Positions 1-10,374 are shown, counted from the first letter of the stretch. The stretch is 64,000 nucleotides of DNA from Kistimonas sp. bin40 (GCA_002238585.1 MPMQ01000004.1:37759-101758); one strand, 5' to 3'. A program made the numbers and translations. The notes: generated by a model from the letters alone, not told the origin.

Positions 1-480
1 GCGTCCCTGTCAGGGCTGGATTATTCGGGCACTGCGACCATCAACTGGGAGCAACATCCGGCATGCTTCACCCTCCAGGCAACAACCTTCATGGGCCAGA
101 CTCTGGCCCGGTTTCAGGGCTGGCAGCCCCCGGGACACCCAGAACGCGCCCTGCTCAGAGTGCCTGGTCGTCCACCTGTCTCCTCACTGTCTGCCGACTT
201 GCTCCTGAGGCAGCAGACCGGTCTGGACGTCCCCATGGAAACCCTGGCCCACTGGATCAAAGGCATTCCGGCACCAGGCCCCCATCGCACCCAACTGGAC
301 AAAAAGGGACGCCTGCACACCCTGGATCAACAGGGCTGGCATCTCGTCTACGAGCAATACAGCAGTGCAAGCCTTGCGCTCCCCATCCGCATACGGGCAC
401 ACAGTTCCCACATGAAACTGACCATTTCCGTAAGGGAATGGGATCTTTCTGCCAAGCCAGTGTGCCCCGGGGTTGTTTGA
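1..480 (+). CDS. lolB: Outer-membrane lipoprotein receptor LolB, 3' part
   Basis: The frame is open from the first base and ends at TGA 478-480, so the 5' end, with signal peptide and lipobox, lies outside the window. The 159 visible residues fit the C-terminal two thirds of LolB, the outer-membrane lipoprotein that receives lipoproteins from LolA and inserts them into the membrane. Recognisable family features are the strand region GLDYSGTATINWEQ, the helix around LLLRQQTGLDVPMETLAHW, the IKGIPAPG turn, and the closing GRLHTLDQQGW...KLTISVREW strands. In many gammaproteobacteria the order is lolB-ispE-prs; here prs follows directly and no ispE is visible. Confidence 0.82.
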   Translation, partial: ASLSGLDYSGTATINWEQHPACFTLQATTFMGQTLARFQGWQPPGHPERALLRVPGRPPVSSLSADLLLRQQTGLDVPMETLAHWIKGIPAPGPHRTQLDKKGRLHTLDQQGWHLVYEQYSSASLALPIRIRAHSSHMKLTISVREWDLSAKPVCPGVV

Positions 481-705
481 CAGAAGCGGGGGCAGCCAGT
501 AGAGTGAATCCGCCTGCGAAAGCGGGTAAAAGTACGGCCACTGCCTTGAGCGTATTTCTGGAAGAATCTCTTGCGGAAACTGGCCAGGGATCAACGTGCT
601 GCTCCTTATCCTTTACCGGTCGGCACTACTCCACGCGGGCCGAACGCTGTTGCTTTTGCCCCTGTTCGCAGTTGACATTGTTTCAGTGATCCATGGGTGC
701 CTGCT
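481..705. other. lolB-prs intergenic region without ispE
   Basis: This 225-bp spacer replaces the position where ispE, often with a tRNA-Gln, sits in many relatives. I see no tRNA fold (no GTTCRA T-loop), no GHMP-kinase motif and no clear terminator. Short ORFs through it look like frame shadows. Confidence 0.5.
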
Positions 706-1656
706 GTGTCTCAAATGATGGTCTTCTCCGGCAATTCCAATCCTACTCTGGTGCAGCGAGTCGCCTCCCATCTCCGCATTCCCCGGGGACAGGCGACGGT
801 CGGTCGTTTCTGCGATGGCGAAATCGCCGTGGAAATTCAGGAAAATGTACGTGGCAAGGATGTCTTTCTCGTCCAGTCAACCTGCGCTCCCACCAACGAT
901 AACCTGATGGAACTGCTGATGATGGCAGATACCATGCTGCGCTCATCAGCTCAACGAATAACGGCAGTGATACCCTACTTTGGTTATGCCCGCCAGGACC
1001 GCCGTCCGCGCTCGTCCCGTGTGCCCATCAGTGCCAAGGTAGTGGCCGACATGATAGGCTGCGTAGGTATCAACCGGGTGCTGACGATCGATCTGCATGC
1101 TGACCAGATTCAGGGTTTTTTCAATATCCCCGTCGATAATATCTACGGCTCGCCCGTTCTTCTCGACGATATCAAGAACCAGAACTTCAAAAACATCATG
1201 GTGGTGTCGCCTGATCACGGCGGCGTAGTCAGGGCCAGAGCCTTTGCAAAACATCTGAACACCGATCTGGCCATTATCGACAAACGCCGCCCTCAGCCCA
1301 ACAAGGCAGAAGTGATGAACATTATTGGCGATGTCAGGGAACGAACCTGCATCCTGGTCGATGACATGGTAGATACCGCCGGCACCCTGTGCATGGCCGG
1401 ACGGGCTCTCAAAGAGCAAGGCGCCACCAAAGTCGTGGCCTATTGCAGTCACCCGGTGCTCTCGGGCCGCGCCCTGGAGAACCTTGCCAACTCTGAACTG
1501 GACGAGCTGGTCGTCACCAACACCATCCCCTTGAGCCCAGAGGCCCAGCAGGCCAGCAAGATCAGGGAACTGGATATTTCTCCACTCCTGGCCGAGGCCG
1601 TACGTCGCATCAGCAACGCAGAGTCTGTCAGCGCCATGTTCCGCGAGATGCGGTGA
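706..1656 (+). CDS. prs: Ribose-phosphate pyrophosphokinase
   Basis: Makes PRPP from ribose 5-phosphate and ATP in the cytoplasm, feeding nucleotide, histidine and tryptophan synthesis, including the trp genes downstream. I chose GTG 706 because it gives [10 protein letters not shown], matching the usual Pseudomonas-type start; GTG 697 and ATG 715 are alternatives, and no strong ribosome-binding site decides. The 316-residue length is normal. Visible motifs are [12 protein letters not shown], the flexible-loop segment [29 protein letters not shown], the basic KRRP segment, and the PRPP-binding loop [11 protein letters not shown]. One oddity is His in [12 protein letters not shown], where most family members have a hydrophobic residue. 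Confidence 0.96.
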   Translation: MSQMMVFSGNSNPTLVQRVASHLRIPRGQATVGRFCDGEIAVEIQENVRGKDVFLVQSTCAPTNDNLMELLMMADTMLRSSAQRITAVIPYFGYARQDRRPRSSRVPISAKVVADMIGCVGINRVLTIDLHADQIQGFFNIPVDNIYGSPVLLDDIKNQNFKNIMVVSPDHGGVVRARAFAKHLNTDLAIIDKRRPQPNKAEVMNIIGDVRERTCILVDDMVDTAGTLCMAGRALKEQGATKVVAYCSHPVLSGRALENLANSELDELVVTNTIPLSPEAQQASKIRELDISPLLAEAVRRISNAESVSAMFREMR

Positions 1657-1768
1657 CAGGTGCGCCACGGCGGACGAGGCTTCCAACTCTACAAACCACA
1701 ACCGGGACAGAGGGGGTGCTCCAGCAAGGTCGGACAATCCCCAAGCCCGCCCCCTCAGAACAAGAAAC

Positions 1769-1786
1769 GACAGACTTGCGTCTGTC
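1769..1786. terminator. Hairpin between convergent prs and corA
   Basis: A perfect 7-bp stem, GACAGAC/GTCTGTC, with a TTGC loop lies between the two convergent genes. There is no T-run on either side, so it is a weak terminator candidate. The rest of 1657-1883 shows no gene. Confidence 0.3.
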
Positions 1787-1883
1787 CATCAGCAGAGACG
1801 GCTGGATGTGTAACCTCAGGACCACCGGGAAACTGCAAGTTTGCGGCGCATAGCACCGCTCTCATGACAGACACGCCGGCCCG

Positions 1884-2843
1884 TCACAGCCAGTTCTTCC
1901 ACTTGAAAGCCCAGTAGGTGCCCAGTCCGCTGACAACCATGAGAGCTATAGCCATGGGGTAGCCAAGGCTCCATCCCAGCTCAGGCATATCCGCAAAGTT
2001 CATCCCATAGCTGCTGGCAATCAGGGTGGGCGGCATGAACACTGTCGCCATAACCGAAAAAATCTTGATGATCTTGTTCTGTTCCAGGTTGATAAAACCC
2101 ATAACAGCCTCCTGCAAGAAGTTGATCTTGTCGAACAAGAAGGCTGTGTGAGGCAACAGCGAGTCGATATCACGCAGCATGTCCATGATTTCCTGCTGCT
2201 GCGACTTGGCAAGATCCATGCGCCGATTACGCACCAGATAACGCAGGGATCTTTGGGTGTCCAGCAAACTCAAGCGAATCTTGCCATTCAGGTCTTCCTG
2301 CTGGGCAATAGCCTTGAGCGCAACATCCCGGGTCTCATCATTGGTGTCTTCCTGCAAGGTGATTTCACTGACCCTTTCGAGACAGGCGTAAACCTCCTCC
2401 AGCAGATCAGCAAGATAGTCCACTTTCAAGGTAAACAACGCGTTGAGAACCACCATGGGCGAGTCAACATCGACGTACCGGTGTTTGAGATAATTGCGCA
2501 CCAGCCGGAAAAGCCCGACATCCTCATCACGCAGCGTGATCAGAAGATGGGGACGCAGATTGAACGAAACACTGGTATTACGCACGTCTTTTCCCGACCG
2601 GTGGGGAAAAAAACTGGTGATATGCAGTCCGTCCTTATCCTGATAAAAACGGGATGTCGCCTCAATTTCATTAAGATCCTCGCTGCCAGGAACTTCTTCC
2701 ACGCAGTAGCGATTCAACCAGGAGCGCTCAGCCTCCGTCGGCTCAAGAATATCCAGCCAGACCGTGTTGGCAGGCAAGGAGTCGTTGGTACTCAGATGAT
2801 GAATTCGTATGTGGCTGTTGTGGAGTTGATACGCTGTAATCAT
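1884..2843 (-). CDS. corA: CorA-family Mg2+/Co2+ transporter
   Basis: Inner-membrane divalent-cation channel. The 319 residues show the CorA layout: a long acidic/helical cytoplasmic N-terminal domain (about 1-255), then two membrane helices at about 258-278 and 292-312 separated by the signature YGMNF near residue 279, ending in a short basic tail. Length and the GMN motif match the family. It starts at ATG 2843 and is convergent with prs and divergent from the large exported protein gene, so it is probably transcribed alone. Confidence 0.93.
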   Translation of the reverse strand: MITAYQLHNSHIRIHHLSTNDSLPANTVWLDILEPTEAERSWLNRYCVEEVPGSEDLNEIEATSRFYQDKDGLHITSFFPHRSGKDVRNTSVSFNLRPHLLITLRDEDVGLFRLVRNYLKHRYVDVDSPMVVLNALFTLKVDYLADLLEEVYACLERVSEITLQEDTNDETRDVALKAIAQQEDLNGKIRLSLLDTQRSLRYLVRNRRMDLAKSQQQEIMDMLRDIDSLLPHTAFLFDKINFLQEAVMGFINLEQNKIIKIFSVMATVFMPPTLIASSYGMNFADMPELGWSLGYPMAIALMVVSGLGTYWAFKWKNWL

Positions 2844-3363
2844 GCGGGATTCAGCCCCCTGCTAAGGTCAGGTGCAATTTTCCATTTTACCACAGCCCGA
2901 TCACTGATCCCCCCTTCTTCAAAAACGCCCGGGTGTAGTGGAAGCCCTTTGTCTTGCAAATCAAAAATTCTGCATGGCAAAGGCAGAATTTGGTTCTACA
3001 CTGCCCTGGACACGCCTGCTCCCGGGAAGACTCTGGCAAGCGCATCACTGTCAGTCGGCATGGATACACGAAGGGAGATCAGAGAGCGCTACACATCCAA
3101 AGCTTGCCCCGAGGACGGAACACGACCTTCAGACATCGGAAGAGTCAGCTGCCGCACAGGTCCGCCTGGCCTGCGGCCGGCCTGGGGAAAGCGCTGCACT
3201 CCGCTACGCAATCTGGGCCCTGGTTTCTGTGGAGGCGCTTCTGCCTGACTGACAAGACCAAACGGTAGCAGGCCATGCTCTCCGATTGACGCACTCCTAC
3301 AGGACAAGCCCGGGGGAACATCACCCCTCTCCCCAAAGCTCAGCAAAAAAAGGAAATGATCTC
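2844..3363. other. Divergent intergenic region with a hairpin
   Basis: About 520 bp between divergent corA and the gene starting at 3364. It must carry both promoters, but no -35/-10 pair stands out. A perfect 9-bp inverted repeat, AAATTCTGC/GCAGAATTT, lies at 2965-2991 with a 9-base loop; read on the minus strand it runs into five T. Small ORFs here show no family features. Confidence 0.4.
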
Positions 3364-6300
3364 GTGACACCAGCAATACGATCCTGGCTGATTTCGGCAG
3401 TCCTCCTTTTCTTCTGTCTACAGTTGCACTCTGCCATCGCACAGCCTGGTGGCGACCCGGGAGCTGAGCTGGCCAGCCTGAGGCATAAGCACAAAAGTCT
3501 GGCCGACACTGTTGCTCAATGGATACAGCAGGAAGCCGGGCAACAGTTGCCCGCAGGCTCGCCAGAAAGGCCAGAAGCAACAGGGGACAGGCTGGTACTT
3601 TTGCATCCGGTAACTCACGTAGTCATTCCTCTGCCATCCCGCCCGGGCACCGAAGCAGGGCGCACGACCAACTCCGGCCACCTTTCGCCTCCAGTAGCTG
3701 AGCTTTCCGACATGCTGAAAAAACAATTCCCTCAGCTGATGGAGGGCTGGCTGTACGCGTTTGTGAATGCGACCGGAGACATCACCCGGTTGTCAAGCCC
3801 CCTTGCCGGCTTAGGCAGCGACCCGGCCGGTCAGGATCCGAAAAGCGACACTTCTACGCCACCGGGCATCCAACTGCCGGCCCAGAACCTGGAAGTCCCG
3901 GTCCTTCTTGACATAAGCCAAGCCCCGGATCAGCCTCTGACAGTGCTGGGAGCCTTCGAATACGGCGCGGCGAATGAGGCCATTGTCTGGCTGGATGCTG
4001 GCCTTGTGCAGAAATTGCAAAGTCTCCCGCGCCCGCTGCGAGACAACCTGGTACTGGCAACAGGCATGGAGCAGTCCGGGCGCCTGCGGCTTTCGCGCAT
4101 TCTGTTGCCGCTGAGCAGCCTGATCCTCGAACCGAAGTTCATTTCTGACAAAGGCAGACTGGCAGTCAATGCCAACTGGCCCGCACACCAGTGCGTTGTA
4201 CGGGCAGCGGACCTGGGAGAACGGGCAGCGGACCTGGGAGAAAGTATCGCAAACGCACAGATCTCCCTTCCCGACTGGAAAGCGGACCCAGGATCGGCCA
4301 GGTCAGCGGACTCCCTGCCCGGCATAGAGTTGAACCTCTCCTTCCGCACCCAGGACGATCATTGGCATGACTACCCTGTAGCCAGCCTGCCAGACCCGAC
4401 CCCGGCGCAGGACTCACAGCGGAGCCTGCCGCTCAAGTATTTACTGATGCTGATGACATCACCCTCTTTGTTTGACGGGTCTCTTTCTTTGATCCGGCAG
4501 AACAAGACAGGGAAAAGCCCCCAGGTTCTGTTCAGACTCTCCCTGAAAACAGTGGCTCTCAGCGCCCTGGGGCAAGATCCTGTGCTACTGGCCGATTTGC
4601 TGTCAGACCCTTCCGCCATTTATCGGCACACTTTCAGCGCCTTTCAGACGCCCTGGCCTGACGTAAATACCCTGGCACCGGATAAGCCATCTGCGTCAAA
4701 CAGACGCGGCAAAGAACGCGCCCGGACAGGGGGCGCGCCACCGCCCTCCGCTGTTGTTTCTCTTGCACAAGAGATGGTTGCTCTTGCAGAAGAGATGAAG
4801 GCCTGGCTGGAAAATGACGCCCGCTTTGTGCTTCCCCATGCACAGCATGCGGGCGTAAGGCTATCACTGGCCCATCTTCCCACAGAGACCGTCCTCCCTG
4901 TTTCGCTCAGTACGGTACAATTCACGGGCGCTCCAGGCGAGGAACGGTTCAGGGCTGTCCTGCCCTGTTCCGGCGAGGGACTGGACGCCCTGGTCGCCGA
5001 GTTCCCGACCATCAAATCCAACTGGCTCTACGCCCTGACAAATGCCCACAACCACATCGTACAACTGTTACCGACACCGGACACTCCCTTGAGAAAACAC
5101 CGAAGCTGGCACAGCCTGCCAGGCGGACACGAGGGACTGGACCTCCATCGTCTCACACCGAAAGAAGGCGTTGAATTCCCTTGTATCGGAGACATTACCC
5201 AACGCGCAACCTGTGGCACAGCGCTTAATACAGGTAGTGCTGGATCAGAACTCCTCACTCATATACCGGTCAGCGTACTGCGACAAATACAGACACTGGA
5301 CGAAACCCTGCGCAACCGCCTGGCCCTGGTCTCCGCGACAAGGGGCCCTCAAGGATATCAGATGACGCGTCTGGTGCTCCCTGTCAGCACCTTGATCGAT
5401 GCAGATATTCTCGACACTTTGGAAGCGAGTGAGAAAAGTTCACTCAGCCTGTCCCTGGCCTGGCCTCTGACGCTATCGGCCATAACCCAACAGGGGCAGC
5501 CAAAGTCGGGCACCTCAACCTCCGCATGGAATCTGCTGTCCTCGTCTGATGACGACCAGTACCGCTACGAGCTTGCCGTTTCTGTTGAAGACGCGCCAGA
5601 AAAGCCACTCTACCTGCGCGTGGCCGCACTACCCCCACCGGTTGACTGGAGCAGCCCCATGGGAAAAAGAATGATTCCTGGGGGACGACTGGAGTTCTCC
5701 CTTCGCTACCTTCTCTCCCTGGCCAGCTCACCCCTGCTTCGCCATGGCAAGCTGTATGTCGTGAGCCGCCATCCGCAGGAAGATCAGGTCAGAGCCAACC
5801 CTCTGCATCCCGAGCGCTCTCTGCTGGAGCTTGCCTACTATGTGCTGGGGCAGGATCGCGCTGCCCTCGACTATTGGCTGGCACACGCCTGGGCTGCTAC
5901 CACTGCTACCGCACTGGAAGGCATGCGCGTAAGCTGCCAGCTCCCACCCGTCGATGAGAATGGCCGTCTTCTCCCGGAACAGGCTGTGAAAAACCCCAGC
6001 CAGATTCCCTCAAAACCAGAGAGCGGCAAGCACGAATCCAGTGCCAGGCCCGCAATCGAGATGGCGTTGCCCACCGGGCCACTGCCTCCGGCACAGGTTG
6101 AGCGAGAACGCATAGCCGGTCAGCGACACACGGAAACAACAAGCCGTGCTGCCATCGAGCCTGCACAACAGGCAGACAACAAGCAGCCCGCACTGAATCT
6201 TGCAGAACTCGCCGCTGCCAGACGCGCAAGGGAACACGCCCGGGTCAGCCAGAAACGGCAGCCTCCCGCACCCGGGAACGCCCCTTTCCCGTCGCCCAGC

Positions 6301-7716
6301 CCACAGGCCCAGAGAGAACCGCACTCAGACGATGACCTTTCTCACAACCCGACTTCTCACAACCCGACTTCTCACAGCCCGACTCCTGACGCTCCTCCCT
6401 CTCCCTCTCAACCCATTACGCCCGCTGAACGCGAGGGCCTCATGCGCTACCTGGATACCCAACCCGTGGAGCAAGCCGCCCGCTGGCTGTGGCAGGGTCT
6501 TTCGGCACGACCATCTTATACATTGGGTTCCTGCCTGCTGCTGTACGCAGCGATAAACGGCTACCAAAAGTGGAGCGCACCCGCCGAGTCGGAGAAATCG
6601 GCTCTGATACGCAAGGCCTTGACAACCATGGGCTCCAGCGCAACCGATTTTCAGAAGACAGCCCTGAGGAAACTGGTTTTCGGCACCCCCGATGAGGCAC
6701 TGCGGCTGTGGACACCAGAGAATCTGGCGTGGTGGACACTGTATAGCTGCCAAAGCTGGTGCAAACAGCAGGACTGTCAGGATGACAGAGTCCCCGATAC
6801 TTTTTTGCACTATGTGCTGGCGCCGGTCAGTGCAGCAGAACCGGCCTTTCGCAAAGAACTGGAATTGCGATTCAGCAGGGCCGTCGGCAACAAAACCCAG
6901 GAGACAGACAGCGGACACAAAGATCCCTGGCGGCGCGTTGTCGAGCGACGCTGCCAGGGATTGCCGACGGCTCTGGACTACGACCCCGTCACAAGACATT
7001 GGTGGATGGCGGAGCTGGATGCCGGGGGACTGCTTGTGAAAGCGCACGACCAGGGTAGCCAGAGACACATACCCGTCAAGGTCCTGCGTCGCAGCTTTAT
7101 CGAAACAGAATTGACAGAGGAACTTCATGAACGCTTCAAGGAAACCTGTGGTCAGGGACGCCTGACCGATGCCACCAACCAATACCGCCCGGTCTTCCCC
7201 TATCCACTGGGGCAGCAGCGCCGCGCAGCCTACACCTGCGCCAGTCTGGATGGAGACAGCTGGCGGGCACTTGACCGAACAGAAGGCGGACCGGGGCTTT
7301 ACGGCGTCCCGGCTCTCCTGGGACATGCCCAGGCCGTAGACGACATTGGTCAATGTGTAACTGATACTCTGGAGCCAGAACTGACCGTGTTATACGGAGA
7401 CGGCAGCGGCATGACCCTGACACCGGCGTTGAGCTTCAATATCCCTGTACAGCTGTCACTGAAAGAGGCCTTTACGCAGGTCAGCCCCGACAACACGCAA
7501 GCCCAGGTGCAGTTCTGGAAGGACAGAAGCTGGCAAGACTTGCCTGTTGCCACCGACGGTGCGCCGGGTACGCTGGGACTTGTTCTGCCACACCACACAC
7601 TCTACCGGGTCAAGTACGAGGGCCAGACAGTGCTCTTTACCCTGGATCGCTTTGCCAGCAGGCTGGAATTGTGGAGCTGGCCTGCGCCGCAACCTCAGTC
7701 ACCTTCTGCGTCATGA
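3364..7716 (+). CDS. Large exported protein with an internal duplication
   Basis: Start GTG 3364 is chosen because AAGGAA precedes it by about 8 bases and because it puts a classic signal peptide at the N-terminus (basic SW, hydrophobic LISAVLLFFCLQL, then AIA-Q); the longer frame from 3286 would bury it. The 1450-residue protein contains two diverged copies of one module of about 400 residues: WLYAFVNATGDI at 129 matches WLYALTNAHNHI at 554, LRDNLVLAT at 225 matches LRNRLALVS at 649, and LKYLLMLMTSP at 357 matches LRYLLSLASSP at 780. The spacing is 423-425 residues throughout. A Pro/Ser/His-rich linker with repeated SHNPT follows (about 870-1040), then a distinct C-terminal region. A short local duplication, RAADLGE twice, lies near nt 4201. 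I do not recognise a family; periplasmic or extracellular location is inferred. Confidence 0.8.
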   Translation: MTPAIRSWLISAVLLFFCLQLHSAIAQPGGDPGAELASLRHKHKSLADTVAQWIQQEAGQQLPAGSPERPEATGDRLVLLHPVTHVVIPLPSRPGTEAGRTTNSGHLSPPVAELSDMLKKQFPQLMEGWLYAFVNATGDITRLSSPLAGLGSDPAGQDPKSDTSTPPGIQLPAQNLEVPVLLDISQAPDQPLTVLGAFEYGAANEAIVWLDAGLVQKLQSLPRPLRDNLVLATGMEQSGRLRLSRILLPLSSLILEPKFISDKGRLAVNANWPAHQCVVRAADLGERAADLGESIANAQISLPDWKADPGSARSADSLPGIELNLSFRTQDDHWHDYPVASLPDPTPAQDSQRSLPLKYLLMLMTSPSLFDGSLSLIRQNKTGKSPQVLFRLSLKTVALSALGQDPVLLADLLSDPSAIYRHTFSAFQTPWPDVNTLAPDKPSASNRRGKERARTGGAPPPSAVVSLAQEMVALAEEMKAWLENDARFVLPHAQHAGVRLSLAHLPTETVLPVSLSTVQFTGAPGEERFRAVLPCSGEGLDALVAEFPTIKSNWLYALTNAHNHIVQLLPTPDTPLRKHRSWHSLPGGHEGLDLHRLTPKEGVEFPCIGDITQRATCGTALNTGSAGSELLTHIPVSVLRQIQTLDETLRNRLALVSATRGPQGYQMTRLVLPVSTLIDADILDTLEASEKSSLSLSLAWPLTLSAITQQGQPKSGTSTSAWNLLSSSDDDQYRYELAVSVEDAPEKPLYLRVAALPPPVDWSSPMGKRMIPGGRLEFSLRYLLSLASSPLLRHGKLYVVSRHPQEDQVRANPLHPERSLLELAYYVLGQDRAALDYWLAHAWAATTATALEGMRVSCQLPPVDENGRLLPEQAVKNPSQIPSKPESGKHESSARPAIEMALPTGPLPPAQVERERIAGQRHTETTSRAAIEPAQQADNKQPALNLAELAAARRAREHARVSQKRQPPAPGNAPFPSPSPQAQREPHSDDDLSHNPTSHNPTSHSPTPDAPPSPSQPITPAEREGLMRYLDTQPVEQAARWLWQGLSARPSYTLGSCLLLYAAINGYQKWSAPAESEKSALIRKALTTMGSSATDFQKTALRKLVFGTPDEALRLWTPENLAWWTLYSCQSWCKQQDCQDDRVPDTFLHYVLAPVSAAEPAFRKELELRFSRAVGNKTQETDSGHKDPWRRVVERRCQGLPTALDYDPVTRHWWMAELDAGGLLVKAHDQGSQRHIPVKVLRRSFIETELTEELHERFKETCGQGRLTDATNQYRPVFPYPLGQQRRAAYTCASLDGDSWRALDRTEGGPGLYGVPALLGHAQAVDDIGQCVTDTLEPELTVLYGDGSGMTLTPALSFNIPVQLSLKEAFTQVSPDNTQAQVQFWKDRSWQDLPVATDGAPGTLGLVLPHHTLYRVKYEGQTVLFTLDRFASRLELWSWPAPQPQSPSAS

Positions 7717-7741
7717 TGACCGGACTGCATCCGGAGGACTT

Positions 7742-7766
7742 CCTCTCCCCCCCCCGGGGGGGAGGG
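7742..7766. other. C9G7 palindrome after the large exported gene
   Basis: A run of nine C at 7747-7755 followed by seven G at 7756-7762, flanked by CT and AG, forms an extremely GC-rich self-complementary block 30 bp after the stop. It could act as a transcription barrier, but no T-run follows. Confidence 0.4.
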
Positions 7767-7854
7767 CAAGCCAAAACATCAGATGGTGTATCTCCCGCCG
7801 ATTTAAGGACACAATAGGGTACTTTGAGTTCCTTGAAGGTCCCGGACCGCGCTC

Positions 7855-8433
7855 ATGCTGTTACTTATTGACAACTACGACAGTTTTACATACAACGTCG
7901 CCCAGTACTTCGGCGAGCTGGGAGCTGATGTTCAGGTACATCGGAACGATGACATCAGCCTGGATGACATCGCTGCCATGGCGCCGAACCACATTGTTAT
8001 ATCCCCCGGGCCCTGCACCCCCGACAAGGCGGGGGTGTCCATGCCTGTTATTCGTCATTTCAGCGGCACTATCCCCTTGCTTGGCATATGTCTGGGGCAC
8101 CAGAGCATAGGCCAGGTCTTTGGAGGCCAGGTCGTACGGGCCAGACGCGTCATGCATGGCAAACTGTCTCCGGTCCATCACGCAAATACCGGCGTGTTCG
8201 CAGGTCTCACCAACCCGCTGACCTGCACCCGCTACCACTCATTGATAGTAGACAGGAGCACGCTGCCGGATTGTCTGGAAATTACCGCATGGACCCAGCA
8301 CGAAGACGGCAGCATGGATGAAATCATGGGAGTGCGTCATCGGGAAATGGCGATAGAAGGCGTACAGTTCCATCCGGAATCCATCATGAGTGAGCAGGGA
8401 CACGCGCTGCTGGCCAATTTTTTGAAAGGCTGA
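7855..8433 (+). CDS. trpG: Anthranilate synthase glutamine amidotransferase subunit
   Basis: Class I glutamine amidotransferase that supplies ammonia to TrpE for anthranilate synthesis; in pseudomonads the same chain can serve PabB in folate synthesis. The 192 residues have the N-terminal [12 protein letters not shown], the nucleophile segment [11 protein letters not shown] (Cys near residue 79) and the HPES segment with the catalytic His-Glu pair. It heads a tight trpG-trpD-trpC operon; trpE is not in the window, the split order typical of Pseudomonas-like gammaproteobacteria. No strong ribosome-binding site precedes ATG 7855. Confidence 0.95.
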   Translation: MLLLIDNYDSFTYNVAQYFGELGADVQVHRNDDISLDDIAAMAPNHIVISPGPCTPDKAGVSMPVIRHFSGTIPLLGICLGHQSIGQVFGGQVVRARRVMHGKLSPVHHANTGVFAGLTNPLTCTRYHSLIVDRSTLPDCLEITAWTQHEDGSMDEIMGVRHREMAIEGVQFHPESIMSEQGHALLANFLKG

Positions 8434-8463
8434 TTGTCTAAAGCGCCACACAAGGAGAAGCCC

Positions 8464-9528
8464 ATGAATATCAGGGACGCCATTGGCCATATCGTACAGG
8501 GACGTGATCTGTGCTTTGCCGATATGCAAACCAGCATGCAGCAGCTGATGACAGGACAGGCAACAGACGCCCAGGTAGCTGCCTTCCTTACAGGCTTGCG
8601 CATGAAAGGCGAGTGCGTGGATGAAATAGCCGGAGCCGCCGCTGTCATGCGCGCCATGGCCTCTGGCGTGAACATCAAGGTAAATACTGACCATCTGGTT
8701 GACATAGTGGGAACAGGCGGCGATGGCGCCCGGCTGTTCAATGTGTCAACGGCAGCAGCCTTTGTGGCGGCCGCTGCCGGTGCCTCAGTAGCCAAGCACG
8801 GCAACCGTGGCGTTTCGAGCCGTTCTGGCAGTGCCGACCTTCTCAGCCAATCTGGTGTCAACCTGAACTTGTCTGCACAGCAGGTCAGCGCCTGTGTTGA
8901 GCAGCTGGGTATAGGATTCCTGTTTGCACCACACCACCACAAGGCCATGCGGCATACAGCGCGCCTGCGTCAGGAACTGGGTTTTCGTACCTTTATGAAC
9001 ATCCTGGGCCCCTTGACCAATCCAGCAGCAGTTCCCAATCTCGTGATCGGCGTTTTTGATGGCGCTCTGTGCCGCCCCCTGGCAGAAGTACTCAAACGCC
9101 TGGACAGCCAGCGCGCACTGGTCGTGCATGCGCTGGATGGTCTTGACGAACTGAGCCTGGCGACCGGAACCCGGGTGGCCGAGCTGCGGGACAACCGCAT
9201 CACCGAGTATCAAATCAATCCGGAAGAACTGGGCCTGAAACGCCAGGAGCTGGACGGACTGACAGTACAGGACCCGAGTGAGTCCCTGCAGCTGATATAT
9301 GACGCGCTGGAGAACAAGCAAACGGCCCGCGCACGCAAAGCCGCTGACATGATCGCGCTCAACGCCGGTGCAGCCCTGTATGTTACCGGGCTGGCTCAGG
9401 ATATGTCGGCGGGTGTGTCTCTCGCTCTGGACACGATCAGACAAGGAGGAGCCCGGCAGAAGATGAAGGCTCTGGCGCGTTTCACCTGTGCTTTTCAGGA
9501 AAACCAGCGGAGCGAGGGTGCTGCATGA
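8464..9528 (+). CDS. trpD: Anthranilate phosphoribosyltransferase
   Basis: Joins anthranilate to PRPP, the second step of tryptophan synthesis. ATG 8464 is preceded by AAGGAG at 7-base spacing, which fixes the start; an in-frame TTG at 8434 would add ten residues without a site. The protein is 354 residues, a usual length, with the PRPP-binding GTGGDG loop, NVSTAAAFVAAAAG, KHGNRGVSSRSGSADLL, and FLFAPHHHKAM. The stop overlaps the trpC start in an ATGA arrangement, so translational coupling is likely. Confidence 0.96.
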   Translation: MNIRDAIGHIVQGRDLCFADMQTSMQQLMTGQATDAQVAAFLTGLRMKGECVDEIAGAAAVMRAMASGVNIKVNTDHLVDIVGTGGDGARLFNVSTAAAFVAAAAGASVAKHGNRGVSSRSGSADLLSQSGVNLNLSAQQVSACVEQLGIGFLFAPHHHKAMRHTARLRQELGFRTFMNILGPLTNPAAVPNLVIGVFDGALCRPLAEVLKRLDSQRALVVHALDGLDELSLATGTRVAELRDNRITEYQINPEELGLKRQELDGLTVQDPSESLQLIYDALENKQTARARKAADMIALNAGAALYVTGLAQDMSAGVSLALDTIRQGGARQKMKALARFTCAFQENQRSEGAA

Positions 9529-10334
9529 CACAAACGGCCGCTACTATCCTCCAGAAAATCGTCACCCGCAAGCGGGCAGAAATTGCCGGGCATCAGAACC
9601 CGGAGTCCATAGCAGACTTGTGTGCACAGGCCGCGCAGACTGCCCCGCCGCGCGGCTTCGGCCAGGCACTGCGTGCACGCCAGGAAAAAGCTGCGGTTGT
9701 GGCCGAAATCAAGCGCGCTTCACCCTCCTGCGGGATCATACGCAAAGATTTCGATCCAGCCGCTCTGGCGCACAGCTACGAGCAAGCAGGCGCCACCTGT
9801 CTGTCAGTCCTGACAGACAGGGATTTCTTCAACGGAGATGATGACCATCTCCGCCAGGCCCGGGCTGCGTGCAGCCTGCCAGTCTTGCGCAAGGACTTTG
9901 TTATAGCACCCAGCCAGATTTATCAAGCACGCGCCCTGGGTGCAGACTGCATACTACTGATTGTCGCCATTCTGGAAGGCAGCATACTGTCCGAGCTGCA
10001 TGATGTCGCCACAGGCCTGGGGATGGATGTCCTGATTGAGGTGCACACAGCATCCGAGCTGGAACGAGCCCGGACATTGCTGGATGCCAATACTGTCCTG
10101 GGCATCAACAATCGCGACCTGCACAGTTTTTCTGTGAGCCTTGAAACCAGCTGCAAGCTTCGACAGCAAGTCCCGGAAGACCAGCTGGTGATCACCGAAA
10201 GCGGCATACACACCCCAGCGCACGTCGAACTGATGCAAGCCAATGGAATCAATGCCTTTCTGGTCGGCGAGGCTCTGATGCGGGAACAAGATCCCGGGCA
10301 AGCACTGAAGAAGCTGTTTTCTCCCTGGCTCTGA
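9525..10334 (+). CDS. trpC: Indole-3-glycerol-phosphate synthase
   Basis: Closes the indole ring in tryptophan synthesis, a (beta/alpha)8-barrel enzyme. The 269 residues show the family landmarks: [11 protein letters not shown] near the N-terminus, [20 protein letters not shown] with the catalytic Lys, [45 protein letters not shown], and [12 protein letters not shown]. No PRAI (TrpF) domain is fused. It overlaps trpD by four bases and ends the trpGDC operon. Confidence 0.96.
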   Translation: MTQTAATILQKIVTRKRAEIAGHQNPESIADLCAQAAQTAPPRGFGQALRARQEKAAVVAEIKRASPSCGIIRKDFDPAALAHSYEQAGATCLSVLTDRDFFNGDDDHLRQARAACSLPVLRKDFVIAPSQIYQARALGADCILLIVAILEGSILSELHDVATGLGMDVLIEVHTASELERARTLLDANTVLGINNRDLHSFSVSLETSCKLRQQVPEDQLVITESGIHTPAHVELMQANGINAFLVGEALMREQDPGQALKKLFSPWL

Positions 10335-10374
10335 TCTCAGAGCTCAGGGAAAAACCAGCTTCTTCGCCTCCCCG

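Noticed and set aside
2148..3248. 366-residue plus-strand ORF opposite corA
   Set aside because: It mirrors CorA codons over most of its length and then runs into low-complexity spacer.
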